NCBI GenBank assembly: GCA_008828725.1 | Contig: MEHQ01003572.1 | Coordinates: 31,378-95,377, forward strand | Direction: 5' to 3' | Length of the DNA stretch: 64,000 nucleotides | From: Saccharina japonica | Lineage: Eukaryota; Sar; Phaeophyceae; Laminariales; Laminariaceae | In this document: positions 1 to 11,956 of the stretch, in pieces | Position numbering within the stretch: the stretch's first letter is position 1 | Layout: every line of letters starts with the position of its first letter | The notes under the pieces: model-generated | Databases searched by the model: none | What the model saw: only the letters and a program-made list of their open reading frames with translations | Told to the model about the DNA's origin: nothing | Position numbers and translations under genes: made by a program

Positions 1-4
1 AACA

Positions 5-403
5 GACGCGTCTAACGCGTTCAACTTGGTCAAGTGTTTTTACGATTTACGGGACTTCTCCGAACTCGAGCAAGTGGCCGCTTGCACGCATCGTCAAGTA
101 AGTGCTATGACACGGTGAGAGCCCCGTCTCAGTTTTCTTTCAGATGGACTCGGGAGAAAGGACTAAGCTCGAATGAATACTCCCGTGGGGTGCAACAAGG
201 AGACGCTTCATATGCACCATGAGGCACGCAATTGCATCATCCAAACGGATGCGTCTATCGCATTCAACTAGGCCCTACAGAAGCCCATGCTCGAGCAGGT
301 GGCCGCTTGCACGCCAGCACTTACGGGTTCGTCGCCAAGTGCTATGATACGGTGAGAGCCCCGCCTCAGTGTTCTTCCAAATGAACTCGGGAGAAAGGAC
401 TCA
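5..403 (+). repeat. Two direct copies of a ~165-bp repeat
   Basis: The stretches at about 5-165 and 248-403 align along their length. Both begin with GCGTCTA(A/T)CGC followed by TTCAACT, both contain GTGGCCGCTTGCACGC and GGTGAGAGCCCCG, and both end with CTCGGGAGAAAGGACT. Divergence is moderate, with small indels. No convincing open frame runs across them. They could be a tandem duplication or two members of a dispersed family cut by the window edge. Confidence 0.7.
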
Positions 404-1302
404 AACATGTTCTGCGAAATAGTAAACAAACGCAGGTCACATCGGCTTCCAGCCCGAGATTCGTATTTCAGCGGCCGGAACCTGTAAGTTTCCGGTAAAC
501 AGCCGTTGTAAGCTTTTCCAGCAGCTCTCCCCTGTCTCCTCTTGTCCAACGACATTAAGGCCTCATTTCGAGACGGGGACAAACATAAACACCCCCGGGT
601 GGCGCATGTGCTACATGAATCACAAGTGTACGATTCGTTCAGGCCTTCGGGCATTCCTTTCCTGCTTTTTTACTCTATGTAGTACCATATAGCAGTCACA
701 CACAATCTTAAGCATTTTAATAATGCTTGCCAGTGTCAGTTGATTTTTACATTATGTGCCCATGACGCGTTGCCGCCGTCAACTTGAAGAAGAAAAAAAC
801 TCAAGTGATGATAATATATTATAACTTTCTCTGGTGCGTATGATTGGGGGATCGAAAACGCGGCAAAGGATTTATACACAGCTTTATGCTTTACAGCGGC
901 TTCAAAATATATCCAGGGGGGTCCATGCTAGTTGGGGGCGTTTTCTTTCTGGGGGCATAGGGAACATGCCGAATTTCCTCCTTCAAGTATAAATTCCTCG
1001 AGCTCTACAAATTGCCGATTTTTGCCGCCACCGGGAAACGCGTATCCCTGTCTCCAACCTACAGATAGCAGTGACACGCTGTAAGTTGTTGAAGTATTAG
1101 GCATTCAAATTCGTACATGAGGCGTTATAGACACTGAAATCCCAGTCCCCGGTCCATCCTGAAATACGTTGCTATTGTCCCCCGCCCCATCCCTCTCCCT
1201 CTCACAAAAAGTTAACGCTTACCTTACGTAGGTTCGACGCCCCATGCACCTTTCTAAACTGCTGCCACAGACATGAGCCTTCACTTGACCCACTTAGCAA
1301 CC
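404..1302. other. No gene recognised
   Basis: About 900 bases of mixed-composition DNA. The open frames are short and overlap on opposite strands without recognisable protein sequence. I see no RNA gene or clear repeat here. Confidence 0.5.
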
Positions 1303-2330
1303 TCACCGACGGCGGGCGTTGCTTCCCCGCCTGGTGGCTCCCCCCTCGGCAGATGGCAGTGCTTTCCTCTTGATACTAGACCACGGGGGAAGACGAACCG
1401 TGTTCGGAAGGGGCCGATAACTTGTCCTGAACCACCCTCTTGAGACCTCCTTGCAAGCGAGCGTACAACGTTCAGAAATCACCCTCCAGTGCACGCGGGC
1501 CTGGTTGGGTGGAATGCTATAAGCCAAAAGGCCGTTTACTTCGGTGAGTGCCTTGGAAATGTCGGCGGGCAATACTCGGCGACCCTGCACAGCAGCAGGA
1601 CCCTTTTCTTTCAGCTCCAAAATTACGGTTTGAATGGTCATGGCTGCTAGAGCTCCCCGTGGAAGCATTCCAACTCCCGTCACCGGTGGTCCCCGACGTC
1701 GCCCGCCTGGGACACCTCCGTTGATCCAACCTCTGCAAGGCAGTGATCCGCCACGACCCATTTCACCGACGCGGCCTGGTGCCACTCCGAGTGTGGTGTA
1801 CCTCTCGCCGTCTTGGTAAGCCAGTGCTCGTTGAGAAGCTCGATTTGGAATCGGGAGTTGGGATTCTAGAGCAATGCGGCCCAGAAATGCCGGCACTCGA
1901 GGCCCAGCGTGTGTGGTGTTCGGCACGCGCACATGTGGCTGGTGCCGTCCGAGATGAGCAACACCACGTACTTGCAGAAGCCGCCGTTGCGCTGCTCCTC
2001 AATTCTCTAGACCGCGGTGACGTCGCAAAGCTTCTCTTCGGTGAACTCGAAGGAGCGCTGCAATGCTGTCGAAGCGCTCCACGCCGTCTAGTGCCTCGCC
2101 ACCGGTTTGGCAGAACAGGGAGGCGGCGTTCATCTCAAGCTCTATGAATCACGTTGGACATGTCCTGATGGGATACTTGCATGCTTCCAGGACATCTTTG
2201 AGCAAAGTCCTTGCCGCGTTGGAGACTCACGGCGGGCAACTGGGTTTCAACATCACGAAGGGTCGGGTGGTCCGTCTGGCTGGTGGTGATCCCAGCGAAG
2301 AATTGCAACGAGTCCATCGCAGATGTCCAC
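1303..2330 (-). pseudogene. Broken MULE-type transposase with SWIM zinc finger
   Basis: Reading the minus strand from about 2330 to 1303 gives a decayed protein spread over more than one frame. The clearest part is at 1878-1931, which reads CACRTPHTLGLECRHF: the CxC...CxH pattern of SWIM zinc fingers. It is preceded by KYVVLLISDGTSHM and followed by NPNSRFQIELLNEHW, an arrangement usual near the C-terminus of Mutator-like (MULE) transposases. In-frame stops lie at about 2007-2009 and 1866-1868, and a frameshift near 2050 separates the SWIM part from an upstream segment containing MNAASLFCQTGGEALDGVER. Downstream coding-like sequence continues towards 1303 but is not recognised. The catalytic DDE region was not found, so this is a C-terminal remnant. 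The class call rests on the SWIM motif and context; a host SWIM protein is less likely given the damage. Confidence 0.65.
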
Positions 2331-4821
2331 GAGTTGCACTTGATTTTGATGAGCACGTTCATTCCTGAAAGGCGACGGGGCAGAAAGGGGTGAAAGGCAA
2401 GGGCAAACAAGATCGGGGCAAACCACCACCCGGCTGACAAGTTCGTCAGCGATGCGACGAGAAATCTCGATAACGGAACCAGTGCCACCAGGCTGATAAT
2501 CGCACCGCACAAGCCCTCCGTGACACTTGGTGCTATTTTAATAGTGTTTTGTGTCACACCCAAACCTAGCAGGGACCAAATGTTCAATAATAAGTCGACA
2601 CAATGGAAACACACACCACATATTTGCAAGTCACCCAATACCCCAAGCCGTGAGCGTCCTCTGCCCTCTGTCTGCTTCACACTTTGTTCTGTCTACTTCC
2701 TTATGCGAACGCAGCGGGCGGCCTAGAGCCGGCCGCGGAGCGCAGCCTTGTATATTATACTCCTGGTACCACTCTGCACTCTGGGCGAGACTTTAAGATC
2801 CATTCGATGTTAATTTCACAGGGTTCAAACGGGGATTATATTTCTGGCCACCACCGCTCGCACCGCCGCTCGACGGTCGGTCGTCCGTTCGCTCGGTACA
2901 TAGTGTGTTGGCGGCCTTGGGCTGCCTTCGTCGATCGCCATCCGGCCGCTCGATTGCTCGCCCGGTCGATCGCGCCGTCGCTCGAGCGCCGCCGCTGGTC
3001 TTGTCATTTAAAAAATTCAAAAACAAAGCTGCCGTCGGAAATGGGACTGCACCATGCAAAACACAAAGCTGCCGTGGGAAACGGGACTGCGGCATGCAAA
3101 AACAAACCTGCCGTTGGAAAATGGGACTGCGCCATGCAAGCTCCTTTGCCTCCGCCACCCAGCTCGCTGTCGACGAGACATGCATAGTGAGGAGGTGCTC
3201 GTACTGCGGTGCTGCAATTATCGAACGGAAAAGGGATAAACGCGCTGTATGAGATACGTACATCACCTCGACATGGTCGAGATATGGTACGAATGAGGAC
3301 AAGTCACGCCTATCACATCGCCCTGACTGCCCTGGCTGGAGCCGTCGCCCACCAGCTGGCTTGCCTGCATCACCGGCTGCCGCGAGTCTCCTCGCACCCC
3401 CGCTCGCCGCGTGTGCTTCACTGCCCCTTTCTCTGCTGTTCTCGGTTCCAAATTAGAACCATTACACGGGGTCGTATAAGGCACATTCCCCCGGGTTTTC
3501 AGGGTGTGCGTGTCTGACCTGTGGTTCTCTCTGTAAAATATATAGGAATAAAACGCGCCGGGAAGACTCAAATTTCGGCGGGTTCTCAGACAGAGCGGAG
3601 CAGACAGAGCAGACAGAGCAGCCAGGAAGCATAGCTGCCCCTACTGCCTGGGTGAGCGCTGGCGAAGGAGGAGGGGAGGACGATATAACGAACGCCCAGT
3701 CGGAAGCCTGACGGAATAAGGACGATTTGAATACCGCACGGCGATGGTGATGGTTGCGGTGACAGCGACGGCAGGCAATCGGCCAGGAGGACGTCGAAAA
3801 CTCTCGTCACAGCGCAAGGTATTTATCGTACCAGTACATTAGCTACAGCAGTACAGGTATTTCCTGGATGTTTCTTATCGAACGTCGAGAAGCGCAGCCA
3901 CAGGGCGGAATGTGCCGGCCGGGTGCTTGGTGCTTGTCATGTACACCTGCGGCGGGACTCTTTGTATCGACAGCGAGCTGGTGGTCGCAGCTCGACTATG
4001 CGTGCCTGCGCGTGACAGGAGGAGGAGGGCCGGGGTGGAGGTGGAAGAGTTGCTGTCGATCTCTGTCTCTCCACGAACCACGATGAACCGCAATTCGTTT
4101 TTGCGCCGCGTCTACGTACTGCTGTACTACGACCTGCTGCGTGATGATATGATGATGCGAGTACGAATGTAGATGGTGTTTCTGCATTTCTGCATGTGTT
4201 GTTTCACTTGTTTTATGTGACCAGGGAGTACCATCAACCATCAATCGAATCGGTCCCTTACGCGTACGAGTATACGAGTACCAGTACGTGACTTGCTCCA
4301 GCCGAGTGAGAGTCTGGGGTGTCCCTGGTGTGAGCCCCTTCCGTAGTGTACGAGTACGTCGTAGCTCTAGTCTACGCCTGCCTGGTGTAGACTTTAGGAG
4401 GACCTACTCGTACAGCAGCAGTATTCAGGATATATTGCACATGTACCGCGTGACACTATTAATACTATTAATACGATGTACACGCAACGTACATATCATG
4501 AGCCAACCAGCACACCCGACGAGCGTGTCTGGCTTATTTTTACCACGCAGCTTCGCAAGTTGAGATTCAACCATTCACTTGATCGTACTCACAGCTGACG
4601 TATTTTTTCAATTTTATAAAAACGGTAAATTTCCGAAACTATCGTACAAGGAGGGGGAAATTGTGGTTTTGGGTACGACGTACGAGTACATAGCATCTGC
4701 ACTCTGCACCCCCCCCCCGTTGTCCAAAGTCAGCTTGGATTCGAAAATCGTCCGAGGAGTGTGTACGTAGTACGTGTGTACGGTATGGTAACGTCGTTTA
4801 TATCGTATACTCGTAGTTTGT
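2331..4821. other. Repeat-rich non-coding stretch
   Basis: No gene can be supported. The open frames present overlap on both strands and are low in complexity. The only clear structure is the short tandem array at 3021-3140, listed separately. The rest includes scattered TACGAGTA- and CAGTA-type words. Confidence 0.45.
3021..3140 (+). repeat. Three-copy tandem repeat, period ~40
   Basis: Three adjacent units carry GCTGCCGT(C/G/T)GGAAA followed by GGGACTGC and CATGCAAAA. The period of about 40-41 is not a multiple of three, so the array shifts frame and is unlikely to be coding. Confidence 0.85.
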
Positions 4822-5199
4822 TTTTTCCATCCCAGTTGTTTTCTTCGCCCTTCTTTTCTCTCTCCCTCTTTAGTCGAAACTTAGATCCGGGGCCACTTGT
4901 AATGGTAGGACTAACTGCTGTGTCTCACCCAGTCCTATCACACACTTCGTACGTGGGCTCCTCTCCCCCCCCCCCCCCCACTACGGTACGTGCCTTGCAT
5001 TTTTATCGCGAGAAGATTTCAGCACTTTCTTCCCTTGTCGACGCTCATCGAATTGTGCTCACCCAAGCGCTATAATAGGCGCTCTCGCCCTCGACAGCAG
5101 TAGTTGGTGTCATCTGGGAATAAAAATCTCCATACGGAGACTCGAACCCTCGACCTCAAACTTAAAAGTCTTTGCGGTTAAGGGGCCCCTTCGGGCAAA
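4822..5199 (-). mobile_element. tRNA-derived SINE, copy 1 (altered head)
   Basis: Minus-strand copy of the window's main SINE. Read on the plus strand it begins with the complement of the A-rich tail and the GGGATGG end, passes through the complement of GACCCCGGATCTGAG, and ends in a tRNA-like head with a B-box (complement of GGGTTCGAGTCTCC). The usual GGTCGCCCCGGTGG start is degraded. A C-run at about 4967-4980 lies where other copies have a GGGGGAGGAGGGAG segment. Confidence 0.75.
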
Positions 5200-5632
5200 A
5201 TATGTGAGAGCACTGCAAAAACAAGTCCGTTTGTTTTTTTTCAGTTGCAATACTATTTCTGGTATAATTTTCACTTTTTCATGACTCCCTACAAGTACGG
5301 AAAACGACATTTCTCCAGTTCTAATGCTCAGACCTACTCCTTATGAGTACGTCGTAGTTTTAGAGAGCGTATGTCATGGTCAACATTTGCGTCTCAGGAG
5401 CCGGATCGATCCGACGCCTTTTTCATCCCGAAAAGTGCCTCTTACTCAAAATCGACTCGCCACACCCCTGGTACCTGGTACCCAAAGACGAATTTGAAAC
5501 ATGGCAGTTTCTCCGGCTGCTGATACTGTTTTAACTCAGATTTTCGACGAGGACCCCAAGCACTATTATAGTAGGTGGACCTACCTGAACCTCTAGTTCG
5601 ACCGCCCGTGGCGTCCAGCCTACGTGGCCACA

Positions 5633-5968
5633 GCATATTTTTTTTTATTTCTTATTTTAATCTCATTTATTATCTTCGCCCTTCCTTTCTCTCTCCTTCC
5701 TGTAACAGTCGTAACTCAGATCCGGGGTCACAAAGTGGGCTCTTCTCCCTCCTCCCCCACTACGGTTCTTGCCTTGCATTTTTATCGCGATAATATTTCA
5801 GCACTTTCTTCCCTCGCCAACTCTCGTCAAATTGTGCTTACCCACGCTATAATATGCGCTCTCGACAGTTGGTGTCATTTGAGAATAAAAATCTCCATAC
5901 GGAGACTCGAACCCTGGACTTCCAACCTAACTGGCTTCGTGGCTACCTGTTAGACCACCGGGGCGAGT
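5633..5968 (-). mobile_element. tRNA-derived SINE, copy 2 (complete)
   Basis: Complete minus-strand copy. In sense order it has a tRNA-like head (GGTCGCCCCGGTGGTCTAAC with A-box, then GGGTTCGAGTCTCC as B-box), a body, a GTAGTGGGGGAGGAGGGAG segment, GACCCCGGATCTGAG, GATAATAAATG and an A-rich tail. Internal RNA polymerase III boxes and an A tail define a tRNA-derived SINE, presumably moved by a partner LINE not seen here. Confidence 0.85.
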
Positions 5969-6283
5969 GTAGATACCAAACAGGAGCTCCGAAACGATAA
6001 AAAAAAAAGTTGCTGCTGAGCACTTTCGTTTCGTGATGCAAACACAGCAACGCCTGCCCTCCCTTGCAGATCTAAGAGCCCCAGTACCTCCTAGATACAC
6101 CATAACGAACAAGCTTTACGTTGGTCGGGAGCAAGGTCTGAGCGTTAGAACTGGATCTATTGCCGTGTTCCGTAAGGAGTACTGATATGGTGTTATTGTA
6201 CCAGAATTAGTATTGCTGCGGTAAAAAAAACGAAACATAATATTTTTCACGACTCTAGTACGTACTATTTTTTTTTTTTAACC

Positions 6284-6317
6284 GAAGGGGCCTCTTAACT
6301 GCTAGACCACCGGGGCG
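6284..6317 (-). repeat. Isolated SINE head remnant
   Basis: On the minus strand this is the SINE start CGCCCCGGTGGTCTAGCAGT followed by about 14 more head-like bases; the body and tail are absent. It is probably a broken copy. Confidence 0.55.
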
Positions 6318-7480
6318 TACACATGAACCTCTTGGCTATACTGTAGTTAGTAGTTGTTTGTGGTATGCGGTTGCTCGATACTGGTTTCCCGATATGTGGC
6401 GGTTTCATACTGGTCTACGGAGATTGGGGTTTATATGGTGTGGCGAGGCATTATGATCTGAGATGATGCCTCGCGTGGGTTGCTGTCTCCCTCCTGGGAG
6501 CAGTCGGCGATAATGATGATGCGACCCGGGCTTTGATGATAAGATATTGCCCGTATACATGTGAGGGTGGATCGTGACAGAAAGGTACGGCTCACTCCTG
6601 TGTGGTGTTCATGATGGGCCTTTGACGACAGGTACTGGCTCTACTTGTGTGTGTATATTTGGTAACGTGGTGATACGAGTGTATATTATCTACCACCTTC
6701 TCCTTGACGACCCACGGTATAGGCACGCGGTTACGAAGAACGCGTTTGACAGCAGCGTACATAAACAGTAGTTAGTGTTGGATAATGCACCTAAAATGTG
6801 TTTTTTTGGTTGTTCGTTTAATTTGTACTTGCGTAGCTGACTCTTACGCAATATTATTTCTGGTGATTTTACGATTTTTTTCGGAGGAATCGTAGTACCT
6901 GGTCCCAAATAGGGGATCAGATTTGATCAAAATCGCGTCTTATAGGGCCTGTTGGACAAAACGTTCCTCCGAGAAATTACCATCGATAAAATCTGACCAA
7001 ATGCTTTTTTTGTTGTAGACCCTTTTCAACCACTCTTGAAATTGATTGAAAACGCTTTTGCACGAGACCTCGGAGGCATTATACCACCATTGTGTATGAG
7101 TTATAGACTGGGGGTCTATGGGCTATGACGGATCACGACGATACGGGCGTGGCTACTCTGATACACGGCTGGGACACAGCACCCGTGCACCAACCACCAC
7201 GGAGAGGGAAAGCATTTAGTATAACCTTGGTCTAAATCGTGTGTGCTGTGGCCGTCCAGCAGCAGCTGCGCTACCAAAACAGTGTTATTTTTTCTGACTA
7301 CGCCGGCCACAAGCAACTCGTGCTCCGTGAGAGCGAGAGCTCCTTGCTGGCCCTGCGACTAGGAAAGCCCTTACGCAGCTCCCCAGGAGGTTCCGCATTC
7401 CGTTCCCTTTTTCTTCGAGGAGCTGGTGACGAAGGTTGTTCGCCCAACCCGGCATGGATCACTCGGGCGTGCCGTGGAGC
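6318..7480. other. No gene recognised
   Basis: Only short frames occur here, for example at 7239-7526 on the plus strand (95 codons, no recognised motif). I see no RNA gene or full repeat. Confidence 0.4.
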
Positions 7481-7612
7481 TCAAAATCTGAGTTATGTTC
7501 TGTTTTCTGATTCCCCCATGAAATAAAACGAAAATCACCATACGGAGTTCAAAATCTGAGTTATGTTCTGTTTTTCCTGATTCCCCCATGAAATAAAACG
7601 GAAATCACCTTA
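7481..7612 (+). repeat. Tandem duplication, period 68 bp
   Basis: TCAAAATCTGAGTTATGTTC starts at 7481 and again at 7549. Each unit continues with GATTCCCCCATGAAATAAAA and AAATCACC. The two units are nearly identical, so the duplication is recent. Confidence 0.9.
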
Positions 7613-7734
7613 AGATAGCAAGTTCGAATTACGATGCAGTGGGATTTTTTGCCGGTGGAAAATCCGACTTCCTTCCGTTTTCAACCACAAAAAGAGTTCG
7701 GGGTGATTTTTAAAAATAATATTGTGTATACGAG

Positions 7735-8215
7735 CGTGTGGTCTGAAGTATAATACTGTGGTCCGCGGAATGTTCTGGAATTTTTCTCGCCAGTTGCAAA
7801 AGCGGTGCAGACGCGTTTCTCGCCCGTTTCTGGTCCGTTTTGGGTCATGTATGGGGTCAGGGTTAGGTAATTAGGGTTAGGGTTATAGGGGTTGGGTTGT
7901 GTCTACGCCCGCACCTTGATCCCACCAGGAGGTGCGCCCTACCGGAGTAGATTATAAAATCCGTTAGCAAGGATCTTGAAGGGATGATTTTATCTTGAAA
8001 GTTGGGTATGTGTGGTCTAAAATTCGGAAATGTGGTCCGCGATCGGAATGTTCTGGCAAATTTCTGGCTAGTTGCAAAAAAAATGCGGCGCAGCCGCGTT
8101 TCTCGCCCATTTCTGGTCCGTTTTTGGGTAATGTTTGGGGTCAGGGCTAGGGTTATAGGAGTTGGGTTGGGTCTACGCCCGCACCTTGATACCACCAGGA
8201 GGTGCTCCCTACTCT
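7735..8215 (+). repeat. Direct duplication of ~210 bp with TTAGGG-like words
   Basis: Sequence at about 7738-7953 recurs at about 8010-8215, offset by roughly 270. Shared blocks are TGTGGTCCGCG, GGAATGTTCTGG, CGCGTTTCTCGCCC, TTTCTGGTCCGTTTT, GGGGTCAGGG and CTACGCCCGCACCTTGAT. The first copy contains two adjacent TTAGGG units plus variants; this is too short to call a telomere. Confidence 0.75.
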
Positions 8216-8368
8216 CTACCGAGCAAAGCAGTGCAATCTACGTGGCGAATAGCCCACCCGCGTGTACAAGATCCTTGCTAACGGGTTGTAATATTGTAAA
8301 AGCTCTGCATAAGAAGTCACGAAAATTGACGATCAAAATTGATCATTACAGTACAGCAACGGCGACTG

Positions 8369-8530
8369 CGTGAGACGCATGCTACGGTATATAGAGGTGT
8401 AAGCACCATGTTTTTTGCTGAGGGTGGTGGTCACTTGAGGAGCTCTATACCCCCACCCAAAAGCTGATTTTGGAGGAAAACAAAGTTGCTATATACGTAC
8501 CCGACGAACAATACGTATCATGGCCGAACT
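8369..8530 (+). repeat. Dispersed repeat with CTTGAGGAGCTC core, copy 1
   Basis: Matches 43,449-43,590: both have ACGCATGCTACGGTA, a T-rich stretch then CTGAGGG, a variant of CTTGAGGAGCT, and GATTTTGGAGGAAAA followed by a degenerate GCTATA and a related tail. An opposite-orientation relative lies near 49,615-49,830. Confidence 0.65.
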
Positions 8531-9848
8531 ATAGATACCATGCAAAATATTGCAGCACAAGAATGATTGACCGCGCCGTGTTTGGGTTATATCAGGGGCC
8601 CGATCAGTCAGAAACATATTTATTTCAGCCAAAAAAGTTATACCTCCATCGTAGCACGCCTCGTGATTGGGGGATAATTATAATCGGTGCCCCGAGTTAC
8701 ATTGCAAGGAGCCGTACGGCACGGGCGCAGACAGCATGATCCTATCTGCTGTACTGCGCGTAGACGGTCGACAACACCAAAAAAATATCATTGTTTTGGT
8801 CGCTGTCAAAGGGTCCCCAAGGCAACTAACTGGGCCTTCGGAGGGGCCTTGCTTATTTGCTGTGAGTTAACACCAGGTATTTGCGTATTTTTCCTGTATG
8901 GGTACCTGCAGCAGTATCATACTGCTATATACTGCTGTATGCTGTTTACCATATAAACGCGATACAATCAAAGCGTATGGGTGTTATGATAGCATGCCCA
9001 CCGTTAACTCTATACAAAAAAAAGTGTACAAGTACATCGTGTGCCTGGTAAGGCTTTTGGTATGACCATATTGTACGTAAAAACTAAAATGCTACGTAAG
9101 TATCTGCAAAAAAAAAACAAGTTTTTTTTTAGCAAAGCAACCCTTTTCTTCGTTGTTTCCAACACTACTCCTGGCCCTTGGCTCATTTCGTAGTTTTTGT
9201 TCGGGAGGAAGGGTAATGGCCGAAGGGGGTATACCCCCCCCCTCGTCCAAACGGGGGGTACAGGGAAAACACGCCCATAAAGGGTTATAGGGTGAAGGGG
9301 GGGGGGGTATTTGGTATCTCCCCCCCTTTTTTCGGCCAAAACGGGTGGGTACGTAGGGAAACCGCACCCGCGGCAGGTGCCTGCGCGTGCCCCAGCCTGC
9401 CTCAAAGTCTCTTACGACTTACGACGCGCTGGCAAGACGCCCGCAGCCCACGCCGAGCACGCGCACGTGTTTTTTTTTGTTAGGCACGTTCTTGGGGTTT
9501 TTATGGCACCGTGGGCGCAGGAGGGTGCATAAGGATTCCCCCCCCCCCCCTTCGAATACCTGGTACAATTTTAGGAAGGTATGCCCCCGCAATTCTACTT
9601 TGTTATTGTACGAAGTACCCCCTTGTAGGATTCCCCTCCATTTGACCGAATACAAATACATACCTCTTGGCCATTCTCAACCTGCCTCGAAACTGATTGG
9701 TGTGGGCAGGGGAAGGACGTTCGTGCGCAGACATATTTTATTTACAATTACGAATGCAAAGCATCATCATTGGGCTTGCATCTGCTGGGTATCGTCCGTA
9801 TGTATAGAGGGCGCTATATGTTGCTCGATGGATGAGGAACGGACGCAT
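8531..9848. other. No gene recognised; G/C homopolymer runs
   Basis: Contains G- and C-runs near 9233-9242, 9296-9307 and 9538-9550. Open frames are repeat-like or overlap on both strands. A TACTGCTGTATG word cluster sits near 8911-8942. Confidence 0.4.
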
Positions 9849-10190
9849 ACATTTTTTTTCTTTTTTTTTTCCATCCCGTTTATTATCTTCGCCTTCCTTT
9901 CTCTCTCCTTCCTATTAATAATCGTAACTCAGATCCGGGGTCACAAAGTAGGCTTTTCTCCCTCCTCCCCCACTACGTACGGTTCTTGCCTTGCTTTTTA
10001 TCGCGAGAAAACTTTAGCACTTTCTTCCCTCGTCAACTCTCGTCGAATTGTGCTTACCCACGCTATAATATGCGCTCTCGACAGTCGGTGTCATTCGAGA
10101 ATAAAGATCTCCATACGGAGACTCGAACCCTCGACTTCCCACTTCCAACCTAACAAGCTTCGTGGCTACCTGTTAGACCACCGGGGCGAC
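9849..10190 (-). mobile_element. tRNA-derived SINE, copy 3 (complete)
   Basis: Full minus-strand member of the SINE family. The complement of the A-rich tail is at 9849-9870, the B-box complement near 10,120, and the head ends at 10,190. An open plus-strand frame across it is fortuitous. Confidence 0.85.
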
Positions 10191-10395
10191 CGGCTTGACA
10201 CTTATTGGAACGACTTGAATTACTCGAGATAAGTATGTATACGCTGCGCGTGGAATATGAACCACGGAATGAGTGCAATGAACTGCTGGAATGATAACGA
10301 CGATACGTTTAGAGACAGATTGAAGAGATATATCATAGAGTAACGAGGATACACATAATAGATAAATGGACCTGAAGGTAACTGATTCAGAGTAA

Positions 10396-10605
10396 GGGCC
10401 CGTATTAACGAGTATAAAATAAATCCAATTTGGAAAAAATAAAATTCAAATTCGTTTTTCATTGGTCAACACACGCACCAGTACCAAATATTATGCCCCA
10501 AGATCCTAATCTTTGGTGCTGGTGCGTGTGTTGGCCAATGAAAAGCGGATTTGAACATTTTTTTTTTCCAAATTGAATTTTTTTCTTCTTCGTTAAAACG
10601 GGCCC
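10396..10605. mobile_element. Palindromic Harbinger-like MITE, 210 bp
   Basis: The element is almost entirely an inverted repeat. The left arm starts GGGCCCGTATTAACGA and the right arm ends with TTCGTTAAAACGGGCCC. The arms also share CCAATTTGGAAAAAA, TTTTCATTGGTCAACACACG and CACCA, and meet near 10,500. A 3-bp TAA flanks both ends (10,393-10,395 and 10,606-10,608), matching the TWA target sites of PIF/Harbinger transposons. There is no coding sequence. Confidence 0.8.
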
Positions 10606-10708
10606 TAAGGAGGAAAGAGAAAAAATGTGATGTACGTACATGAAGAGACCGAATCGATGGGAGGCGCACAGGCATCGCCAATTGCCAGACGCTCGTACAG
10701 TATAGCAG

Positions 10709-11070
10709 GTCGCCCCGGTGGGCTAGCAGGTAACCACGAAGCCTGTTAAAGTCAAGAACGTGAGTTCGAGCCCCCCCCGAGTGCATGCTCGTAGGGACTT
10801 TTTCGCGCAAAAAAATATCTTGACTAGCGGAAAGTGCGAGAGCGTGAGTTGGCAAAATTCGATGAAAATTGACGGGCGTTGGGAAGGCTGATACCTCTGC
10901 ACGATAGAAATCAAGGCAAGAACCCCGTAGTGGGAGAGGAGGGAGAGGAGCTTACTTTGTGACCCCGGATCCCGGATCTGAGTTACGACTATTAATAGGG
11001 AGGGAGAAAGACAGAGGTGCGAAGATAATAAATGGGATGGAAAAAAGAAAAAGAAAAAAAAAGAGAGCAG
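10709..11070 (+). mobile_element. tRNA-derived SINE, copy 4
   Basis: Plus-strand copy beginning GGTCGCCCCGGTGGGCTAGC, with B-box GAGTTCGAGCCC, the GACCCCGGATC segment, GATAATAAATGGGATGG and an A-rich tail. It belongs, with copy 5, to a subfamily having GAGTGCATGCTC after the head. Confidence 0.85.
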
Positions 11071-11167
11071 CAGAATAGTCTTGGAACGTGCTGTGAATGA
11101 ATCGACCGAACGAATATCGTGCGTTTCAGGGATGAAGCTCAGCAAATTGATGTACGTCGCCCAAGCC

Positions 11168-11511
11168 GGTCGCCCCGGTGGGCTAGCAGGTAACCACGAA
11201 GCCTGTAAGCAGCGTCAAGAAAGCGAGTTCGAGCCCCGCCGAGTGCATGCTCTTGGGCACTTTTTCTCGCTAAAAATATCTTGACTAGCAGAAAGCGCGA
11301 GAGCGTGAGTTAGCAAAATTCGATGAAAATCGACGAGCGTTGGGAAGGCTGAACCCTCTGCGCGATAAAAAAATCAAGGCAAGAACCGTAGTGGGGGAGG
11401 AGGGAGAGGAGCCTACTTTGTGACCCCGGATCTGAGTTACGACCAGGGAGGGAAAAAAACGGAAGGGCGAAAAAAAAAAAAGGGAAGGAAAAAAAAAAAA
11501 AAAAAAAAAAA
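11168..11511 (+). mobile_element. tRNA-derived SINE, copy 5
   Basis: Same subfamily as copy 4 and same orientation. It starts GGTCGCCCCGGTGGGCTAGC and ends in a long A tract (to 11,511). A GAGTGCATGCTC segment follows the head. Confidence 0.85.
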
Positions 11512-11617
11512 CATATATACTCGTAGCGGTATCTGGTACAGCAGTCAGTATCATGTGTAATCGCGTTCGTCGAGGAAAATCTCGGGACATCGCCGGTCTG
11601 TTTTTGCTTCTGTGGTC

Positions 11618-11955
11618 TTCCTGTTTCGTTTTTTTGTGGTTTCGTGTGGTTTTCGATGTGTCTGCGGGTTGCAGGTCGTCAGCAGAAAGCAGCCAACAGG
11701 AAAATGGTTGATTCGTACTATTTGGTTGCCTGCTGCGTGTTATGTATAATTGTTCAACGTATACGTCATACCTGTACAACGTTTCTGTGCCTGGTGATGG
11801 CGCATTTCCTGTTTCGTTTTTTGTGGTTTTGTGTGGTTTTCGATGTGTCTGTTGCGGGTTGCAGGTCGTCAGCAGAAAGCAGTCAACAGGCAAAGGGTTG
11901 ATTCGTACTGTTTGGTTGCTTGCTTCGTGTTATATATATAGTTGTTCAACGTCGT
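11618..11955 (+). repeat. Tandem duplication, period ~188, later split by a SINE
   Basis: CTGTTTCGTTTTT begins at 11,621 and 11,809. Both units carry GTGGTTTTCGATGTGTCTG, GGTTGCAGGTCGTCAGCAG and TTGATTCGTACT. A third partial unit (TACAACGTTTCTGTGCCTGG) resumes at about 12,327, just after the SINE at 11,957-12,310. The array therefore predates that insertion. Confidence 0.85.
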
Positions 11956-11956
11956 C

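Noticed and set aside
7860..7895. Interstitial telomere
   Set aside because: Only two adjacent TTAGGG units with variants, inside a duplicated repeat; too short to be telomeric.
9387..10232. 281-codon plus-strand frame
   Set aside because: Most of it is a minus-strand SINE; similar frames appear wherever this SINE occurs.
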